NCBI RefSeq assembly: GCF_900199185.1
Contig: NZ_OBMI01000001.1
Location: 620,001 to 684,000 of the forward strand
Direction of reading: 5' to 3'
Length of the DNA: 64,000 nucleotides
From: Sphingomonas guangdongensis
Lineage (GTDB): Bacteria > Pseudomonadota > Alphaproteobacteria > Sphingomonadales > Sphingomonadaceae
In this document: piece by piece, positions 58,768-64,000 of the stretch
Layout: the number at the start of each line of letters is the position of its first letter
Position numbering within the stretch: the stretch's first letter is position 1
Program-made: the position numbers and the translations under genes
The notes under the pieces: model-generated
Told to the model about the DNA's origin: nothing
Seen by the model: only the letters and a program-made list of their open reading frames with translations
Databases searched by the model: none

Positions 58768-61140
58768 TCAGCGCGGTGCGCCGACGATCCGCACCAGCGC
58801 GTCGACGCGCTGCCCGGTCGGAAGCGTGCCGTTCGCCGAGAGCCGCCGGGCCGTGTCATCCCAGCGCAGCACAGCGGTGCGCCCGTCCTTGCCGCGGGCG
58901 TAGCCGTTGCTGACGCCGTCGTCGTCGTAGAGCGTGAACGTGGCGTCCCGGCCCGGGTAGACGCGGATCGATTCCAGCGGCTGGCGCGTGGCCGTGCTCG
59001 GCACCGCTGCTCCCAACGGCAGGATCGATCCTGCGCGGACGTACAGCGGGATTCGGTCGATCGGCGCGGCGGCGGTGATCGACTGTCCGCCGGGATAGCG
59101 CTGCTCCGTCCAGTAATCATACCAGTCGGCGCCGGCCGGCAGATAGACCTGGCGGCTGGTGACGCCCTGTTCCGTCACCGGCGCGACCAGCAGCGCCGGG
59201 CCGAACATGTATTGGTCGCCGATCGTCGCGACCGTCGGGTCGGCGGGAAAGTCCATGAACAGCGCCCGCATGAACGGCGCGCCGCTGCGATGGGTCTGGT
59301 AGCCGAGCGCGTAGAGGTACGGGATCAGTTGGTAGCGGAAGCGGAGGAACGCCGCGAGCACCGGCTCGGCCGCCGCGCCATAGTCCCAGATCGCGCCGCC
59401 GCCGGGCCGCTGGCCGTGGATACGCAGCGTCGGCGTGAAGCTGTTGTAGGCGAACCAGCGCGCGAACAGCTCCGGATAGTCGGGGTAGTTGGGCGCGGTC
59501 GAGACGGCACCGGCCGGATCGAGCAGCACCGGCCGCGGCGCGGCGGGGCCCGCCGCCGACTGCCACCCGCCCGTATCGCTCGACCAATAGGCCATGCCCG
59601 ACGCGGTGAAGCCGAGCCCGGCGGGCACCTGCCGCCGCAGCGCCTCCCACGTCGACTGGATGTCCGATGACCAGAACAGGCAGCCGTTCCGCTGCGTGCC
59701 GAGATAGGCCGCGCGACACAGGATCATGCTGCGCTTGTCGGGGAAGTCGCGGGCCATCCCGTCGGCGACGGCGGAGGTGTGGAGCAGCGGATAGACGTTG
59801 TGGAACCGGTCGCCCGAGCCGATCGAGTAGAACAGGCCGCCCGGCACCAGATCGGGCTCGGTCTCGTCGAGCCAGGTATAATCGAAGCCTTCCGCCAGGA
59901 TATTGTCGCGCACCTTGCCCCAAAACCACGCGCGCACCGCCGGGCTGGTCGTGTCGAGGAGGGCGCCCGCGCGGTCGCTCCGTTCGGGCAGGCCGTCGAC
60001 GGTGTTGCCGTCCTTGTCGCGGAGGAACCAGTCCTTGGTGTCGAGGAGGTCGAAGTAGCGGCTCTCCCGCTCGAAGCGCGGCCACACGCTGATGATCGAG
60101 CGCATACCCTGCGCGTGGAGCGTGTCGTTCATGCCCCTGGGATCGGGGAAGAAGGTCCGGTCGATGTCGATCTGGCCCATCCGCGTCCAGTGAAACCAGT
60201 CGAGCACCATCACGTCGAGCGGGTAGCCGCGCTTCCGGTATCCCGCCGCCACGTCGAGCAGCTCGGCTTGCGAGGCGTAGCGCGCCTTCGACTGGATCAG
60301 TCCGAAGGCCGCCTTGGGTGGCAGCGGCGTCGCGCCCGTCAGCCGCGCATAGCCGGCGTAGAGGTCGTCGGCGGTGGCGCCGGCGATGACGAAGAACGAG
60401 ACGCGCTCGCCGACCTCGCTCTGCCACCGGGTCGCGCTGTGCAGCCCGGGCGACACGGTGGTGACCGATGGATTGTCCCAGACGATCCCGTAGCCTTTGC
60501 TCGAGACCATGAAGGGCACGCACACAGTCTCGCCGGCGGGCGCGTCGTACCAGTGCTTGCAGCTGATGGTGCGACCGCGCAGGTCGAGAACACCTTCCTG
60601 GTTCTGACCGAGGCCGTAGAAGTGCTCGTCGGCCGCGGCGGCGAAGCGCGCGCCGACGCGAAACGTCTTCTCGCCGTTAACCGTATGCGGCGCCATCTCC
60701 CAGCCGGTCATCCTCAGCAGCGGCGACCCGTCCGGCCGGGCAAGCGTCAGCGAGACGCCGGGCAGCGACGGCGCGAAATAGCGCTGCATCTGGGTCGGAG
60801 CGCCCGGCCACGGCTTCGCATCGACCGTCACCGTCACGGCGGAGGAGGTGAACACGTCACCCGTCGCATCGCTGCGGTGGCGCCAGCCGGCAGGGTCCGG
60901 CTTGCCGCTGATCCCGTAGCCGGGCGCGGCCGTACCGAGCGCCTTGTCGAGCGCGATCGTGACGCGGACGATGTTGGGTCCGTAGGGCTCGACCGAGACG
61001 ATCGCGCCGTTGCGGTCGACGATCGCCAGCGGCTCGGCGCGCGCGGGCGAGGCAAGGAGGACAGAGCCGGCGATCAGCAGCCCCGCTACCGCTCCGAGCG
61101 CCGCGTCAGCGGCGGCCCTGCATCCTGCCCCGATCCACAT
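58768..61140 (-). CDS. Secreted glycoside hydrolase family 31 (alpha-glucosidase/alpha-xylosidase-like)
   Basis: This 790-residue retaining alpha-glycosidase has a signal peptide (cleavage after LLASPARA, about residue 36), an N-terminal beta domain, a TIM barrel and a C-terminal beta domain. The nucleophile is the Asp of FDYTWLDETEPDLVPG, and the acid/base region is CLFWSSDIQSTWEALRRQ followed by GMAYWSSDTGGW. ATG at 61140 with AGGAG six bases upstream is preferred over 61218. It would act in the periplasm on alpha-linked oligosaccharides. Alpha-xylosidase and alpha-glucosidase cannot be separated by eye. Confidence 0.93.
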   Translation of the reverse strand: MWIGAGCRAAADAALGAVAGLLIAGSVLLASPARAEPLAIVDRNGAIVSVEPYGPNIVRVTIALDKALGTAAPGYGISGKPDPAGWRHRSDATGDVFTSSAVTVTVDAKPWPGAPTQMQRYFAPSLPGVSLTLARPDGSPLLRMTGWEMAPHTVNGEKTFRVGARFAAAADEHFYGLGQNQEGVLDLRGRTISCKHWYDAPAGETVCVPFMVSSKGYGIVWDNPSVTTVSPGLHSATRWQSEVGERVSFFVIAGATADDLYAGYARLTGATPLPPKAAFGLIQSKARYASQAELLDVAAGYRKRGYPLDVMVLDWFHWTRMGQIDIDRTFFPDPRGMNDTLHAQGMRSIISVWPRFERESRYFDLLDTKDWFLRDKDGNTVDGLPERSDRAGALLDTTSPAVRAWFWGKVRDNILAEGFDYTWLDETEPDLVPGGLFYSIGSGDRFHNVYPLLHTSAVADGMARDFPDKRSMILCRAAYLGTQRNGCLFWSSDIQSTWEALRRQVPAGLGFTASGMAYWSSDTGGWQSAAGPAAPRPVLLDPAGAVSTAPNYPDYPELFARWFAYNSFTPTLRIHGQRPGGGAIWDYGAAAEPVLAAFLRFRYQLIPYLYALGYQTHRSGAPFMRALFMDFPADPTVATIGDQYMFGPALLVAPVTEQGVTSRQVYLPAGADWYDYWTEQRYPGGQSITAAAPIDRIPLYVRAGSILPLGAAVPSTATRQPLESIRVYPGRDATFTLYDDDGVSNGYARGKDGRTAVLRWDDTARRLSANGTLPTGQRVDALVRIVGAPR

Positions 61141-61234
61141 ACGCCGCTCCTGCCCTTGCCAAGGAGGAAGCGTGCCGCGCGGCGCGCGCCGTGGCAATCG
61201 CCGGGGCGCTACGACCATGGTCTAGGATGACCGC

Positions 61235-63343
61235 TCAGCGCGGCTCGTTCTCGTCCTCCTCGGGCGGGCGGCGCTCCTCCCGTTCAGGCGGCTCGTCGCG
61301 CGGCCGGTCGCCGCTGGAGCGCACGTCGATGTTGCCGTCGCGGTCGAGCCGCAGGTTGAGACCCAGGCCTTCGACCTCCGCCGCCAGGCCGTCCTCCAGC
61401 GCCGGCTCCGCGCCATCGCCGATCCCCTCGATCAGGTTGCCGACCGGATCATCGACGACCGGCGCGCGCGGCGGGGAGACGCCGAGCGCGTCGACCATGA
61501 AGTCGCGCCACAGCCGCGCCGGGATGCCGCCGCCCGACAGGCCGGGGTTGGGCGTGTTGTCGTCGTTGCCGACCCAGACGCCGACGACCAGACCGCCCGC
61601 GTAGCCGACGAACAGCGCATCGCGCGCGTTCTGGGTCGTGCCGGTCTTGCCGAACGCGGGAACGGAGATCGCGGCCGAGCGGCCGGTACCCCGCTCGATC
61701 GAGCGCTGGAGCAGCTCGCGCATGCCGTCGCGCTCACGCTCCCCCATCACGGTCTGCCGTCCGCGAAACCGCTCGATCAGACTGGGCTCGTCCTCCTCGC
61801 TCAAGCCCCGCGGCCGCACCGGATAGCTCCCGGCGGCGACCGCGGCATAGGCGCTGGTCAGCTCGAGCAGCGACATGGTCGAGGTGCCGAGCGCGATCGA
61901 CGCCTCGTTGGCGATCGGCGAGGTGACGCCCAGGTCGCGCGCGACCCGGATCACGTTCGCGACCCCGACGTCCTTGGTCAGCCGCGCGGCGGCGACGTTG
62001 GACGATTTGGCAAAGGCGCGCGCCAGCGTGATCTCGCCGGCGTAGCTGCCGCCGTCGTTCCTGGGGCTCCATTCACCGATCGTCACCGGCTCGTCGAGCA
62101 CGGTGTCCTCCGGCGTCATCCCGCTCCGTAGCGCGGCCAGGTAGACGAACAGCTTGAAGGTGGAGCCCGGCTGCCGCTGCGCCTGCACCGCGCGGTTGAA
62201 CGGCGACTCCTTGTAGTTCCGCCCCCCGACCATCGCGACCACGGTGCCGTCGGGGCGCATCGCGACCAGCGCCGCCTGTGCCTGGCGCAGCCCGGCGCGC
62301 CTCACCGCGCGCTCGGCGAGACGCTGGAGCCGGGTGTCGAGCGTCGTGGTGACGGTGATCTCGTTGGCGATCTCACCCGATCGGTCGCGCGCCTGCGGCA
62401 GCACCCAGTCAGCGAAATAGGTGCCGGTCGGCAGCGTCCGGGTCTTCTCGACCCGCAAGCGCGCGGGACCGACGTCGGCTGCCTCGGCGGCGGTCAGATA
62501 GCCTTCCTCGCGCATCGCGGCGACCACCAGCTTCTGCCGCGCCCGCGCACCGGACAGGTTGACGGTCGGCGCGAGGCGCGAGGGCGCCTTGACGAGCCCG
62601 GCAAGCAGCGCCGCCTGCGCGATCGTCAGGCGAGCAGGCGGACGGCTGAAATAGTGCCGCGAGGCGGCATCGAGCCCGTAGACATTGTCGCCGAAGTAGA
62701 CGTTCGACAGGTAGCGGCTGAGGATCTCGTCCTTGGTCAGCCACGCCTCCAGCCAAAAGGAGATCATCAGCTCGCGCGCCTTGCGGCCGAAGGTGCGGTC
62801 GGACGACAGGAAGGCGTTCTTGGCGAGCTGCTGGGTGATCGTCGATCCGCCCTCGCGCATCCCGCCGGCGCGGAGGTTGTTCCACATCGCCCGCGTGATC
62901 CCGCGCGGGCTGACCCCCCAGTGACGATAGAAGCGCCGGTCCTCGATCGCCATGAACGCCTGCGGCACATGCTCCGGCAGCTTGGTCACGTCGACCGGAT
63001 CGCCGATGATCGCGCCGCGCCGGGCGATCGGTGTCCCGTCGGCGGCGAGCAGCGTGATCGAGGGCGGTGCGGGTGGCTTGAGCGAGCGCGACAAGGGCGC
63101 GGTCACCGCCAGCCAGCCGATCGCGAGCACCAGCAGGATGATGAGCGCGCCCGCCACGCGCATGATCCAGCGTCCCCAACGGAAGCGCCGCGGCGGCGGC
63201 CCCGCCGGGGGTGGCGGCGGATCGGTGGGGTGCGGCTGCTCGCCCCGTCCGCCCCAGCGCGGATGCTCGAAGCCGCCGAGCGGCTCGTCGGGCGTCTCGG
63301 CAGCGTGCCGGTCCGACCGGCTGAACAATGACCCCAGGCTCAT
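61235..63343 (-). CDS. Bifunctional penicillin-binding protein (class A, PBP1-type)
   Basis: This 702-residue peptidoglycan synthase has a proline-rich cytoplasmic N-terminus, one transmembrane helix (about 60-85, IMRVAGALIILLVLAIGWLAV), a GT51 glycosyltransferase domain (MAIEDRRFYRHWGVSPRGI, GGSTITQQLAKN) and a transpeptidase domain. The transpeptidase motifs are SxxK in QPGSTFKLFVYLA, SxN in AKSSNVAAAR and KTGT in AFGKTGTTQNARDALFVGY. The C-terminal tail is highly charged (RDEPPEREERRPPEEDENEPR). Confidence 0.95.
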   Translation of the reverse strand: MSLGSLFSRSDRHAAETPDEPLGGFEHPRWGGRGEQPHPTDPPPPPAGPPPRRFRWGRWIMRVAGALIILLVLAIGWLAVTAPLSRSLKPPAPPSITLLAADGTPIARRGAIIGDPVDVTKLPEHVPQAFMAIEDRRFYRHWGVSPRGITRAMWNNLRAGGMREGGSTITQQLAKNAFLSSDRTFGRKARELMISFWLEAWLTKDEILSRYLSNVYFGDNVYGLDAASRHYFSRPPARLTIAQAALLAGLVKAPSRLAPTVNLSGARARQKLVVAAMREEGYLTAAEAADVGPARLRVEKTRTLPTGTYFADWVLPQARDRSGEIANEITVTTTLDTRLQRLAERAVRRAGLRQAQAALVAMRPDGTVVAMVGGRNYKESPFNRAVQAQRQPGSTFKLFVYLAALRSGMTPEDTVLDEPVTIGEWSPRNDGGSYAGEITLARAFAKSSNVAAARLTKDVGVANVIRVARDLGVTSPIANEASIALGTSTMSLLELTSAYAAVAAGSYPVRPRGLSEEDEPSLIERFRGRQTVMGERERDGMRELLQRSIERGTGRSAAISVPAFGKTGTTQNARDALFVGYAGGLVVGVWVGNDDNTPNPGLSGGGIPARLWRDFMVDALGVSPPRAPVVDDPVGNLIEGIGDGAEPALEDGLAAEVEGLGLNLRLDRDGNIDVRSSGDRPRDEPPEREERRPPEEDENEPR

Positions 63344-63350
63344 CGCGCCT

Positions 63351-63368
63351 GTATTAGAACCCTAATAC
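63351..63368. promoter_or_regulatory. AT-rich palindrome upstream of the penicillin-binding protein gene
   Basis: GTATTAG-AACC-CTAATAC is a perfect 7-bp inverted repeat in the 41-bp gap between the HNH gene's stop and the penicillin-binding protein start. It could be an operator or a weak terminator. It stands out as AT-rich in this genome. Confidence 0.4.
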
Positions 63369-63384
63369 GCTGGCCGCAATGCCC

Positions 63385-63951
63385 TCAGGATTCGAGCTCG
63401 ATGTCCCAGTACAGCCAGTCGCGCCAGGTATCGTGGAGGTAGTTGGGCGGGAACGACCGCCCATGCTCCTGCAATTGCCAGCTGGTCGGACGGATCGGCT
63501 GGACGTGGAGCGGCATCTTCGCCTCGCGCGGGGTGCGCCCGCCCTTGCGCAGGTTGCACGGCGCGCAGGCGGTGGCGACATTCTCCCACGTCGTCCGGCC
63601 GCCGTACGCGCGGGGAACCACGTGGTCGAAGGTCAGGTCGCTGTGCGTCCCGCAATACTGACACGCGAACTTGTCGCGCAGGAACAGGTTGAAGCGGGTG
63701 AAGGCCGGAAACGCCGACGGCTTCACATACTGCTTTAGCGCGATGACGGAGGGCAGTTTCAGCGCATGGGTCGGGCTGCGCACCTCCCGCTCGTAGTGGG
63801 AGACGATGTCGACCCGGTCGAGGAACACGGCCTTGACCGCGGTCTGCCACGGCCAGATGGACAACGGGTAGTAGGACAGCGGCGTGTAATCGGCGTTGAG
63901 CACCAGCGCCGGACAACTGTCCGGGTGCCGCATCAGGTCGGGATGGAACAT
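63385..63951 (-). CDS. HNH endonuclease
   Basis: This 188-residue protein has a zinc-ribbon-supported HNH nuclease site: FACQYCGTHSDLTFDHVVPR, YGGRTTWENVATACAPCNLRK. The pattern (CxxC, DHV, N, CxxC) is complete. Members of this common alphaproteobacterial type are housekeeping rather than tied to a restriction system or phage, and no methylase is nearby. The last 49 bp of the window (63952-64000) form its upstream region, in which I see nothing else. Confidence 0.93.
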   Translation of the reverse strand: MFHPDLMRHPDSCPALVLNADYTPLSYYPLSIWPWQTAVKAVFLDRVDIVSHYEREVRSPTHALKLPSVIALKQYVKPSAFPAFTRFNLFLRDKFACQYCGTHSDLTFDHVVPRAYGGRTTWENVATACAPCNLRKGGRTPREAKMPLHVQPIRPTSWQLQEHGRSFPPNYLHDTWRDWLYWDIELES

Positions 63952-64000
63952 GGACCCCCCTCAACTCACGCCGCCACCCTTTGCCGCACAGGATGACACG

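Noticed and set aside
63385..63951. HNH endonuclease as part of a defence or restriction system
   Set aside because: No methyltransferase, helicase or other defence gene is nearby in the window, and this subtype is widespread and solitary.
1..64000. tRNA or rRNA genes, CRISPR arrays, insertion sequences
   Set aside because: No cloverleaf-like sequence with a GGTTCGAATC-type arm, no evenly spaced direct repeats and no transposase frame were seen. This was a by-eye scan; tRNAscan and CRISPR-finder runs would be decisive.

Overview
The window is a GC-rich (roughly 68-70% by eye), densely coded bacterial chromosome segment that looks like a Sphingomonadales alphaproteobacterium (Sphingomonas-like). 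The reasons are two large TonB-dependent receptors, the alphaproteobacterial order serC-serA-hisZ, a rsmI/yraN/gshB block, an aa3 oxidase operon with ctaG and SURF1, a pyrE-pdxJ-acpS-lepB block, GGAAC-N16/17-CGTT promoters of the EcfG general-stress type, and dispersed intergenic inverted repeats of the kind common in sphingomonads. No rRNA, tRNA, CRISPR array, insertion sequence or prophage was seen. I inferred the organism from gene content only.

Layout. 1-3.9 kb: a carbohydrate ABC importer (ATPase truncated by the window edge, two permeases, a solute-binding lipoprotein), divergent from a TonB receptor (4.0-6.9 kb). 7-10.2 kb: a family 2 glycosyltransferase and a second TonB receptor. 10.3-11.9 kb: a LOG-family protein and an extensin-like lipoprotein. 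12-16.2 kb: serine biosynthesis (serC, serA) and hisZ. 16.3-19.6 kb: a fused circularly permuted ATP-grasp/alpha-E protein overlapping a transglutaminase gene, a candidate peptide-ligation pair. 19.7-24.4 kb: a short-chain dehydrogenase, two small proteins with EcfG-like promoters, a GAF-PAS-GGDEF diguanylate cyclase, a Xer recombinase and a DedA protein. 24.4-28.3 kb: gshB, yraN, rsmI and a penicillin-binding-protein activator-like lipoprotein, with a third small EcfG-promoter gene. 28.3-31.1 kb: pterin dehydratase, a mini-metalloprotease, ccmA, ccmB and an RlmI-like methyltransferase.

31.1-40.5 kb: one long leftward respiratory block (ctaC, ctaD, then ctaB, a 45-residue protein, ctaG, ctaE, DUF983, SURF1, thrC), interrupted between ctaD and ctaB by a 1.5-kb insert carrying a conspicuously AT-richer orphan gene. 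40.6-45.7 kb: pyrE, a serine hydrolase, pdxJ, a small membrane protein, acpS, lepB and an AI-2E/PerM-type permease, nearly all with 4-bp start/stop overlaps. 45.6-51 kb: a glycan cluster with two family 4 glycosyltransferases, an unassigned polytopic membrane protein, a DUF2141 protein and an ArnT-like membrane glycosyltransferase. 51-58.7 kb: pepN, an M28 peptidase, a YeeZ-like dehydrogenase, an EamA exporter, a threonine aldolase-like enzyme and a DUF4142 protein. 58.8-64 kb: a secreted GH31 glycosidase, a bifunctional penicillin-binding protein and an HNH endonuclease.

Functional threads: sugar uptake and cleavage (ABC importer, TonB receptors, GH31), assembly of cytochrome c oxidase, general stress response (EcfG-like promoters), and envelope biogenesis (penicillin-binding protein, lipoprotein activator, glycosyltransferases). 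The least understood parts are the ATP-grasp/alpha-E/transglutaminase pair, the small stress-promoter proteins and the AT-richer insert in the oxidase operon. All motif readings and base-composition statements were made by eye.
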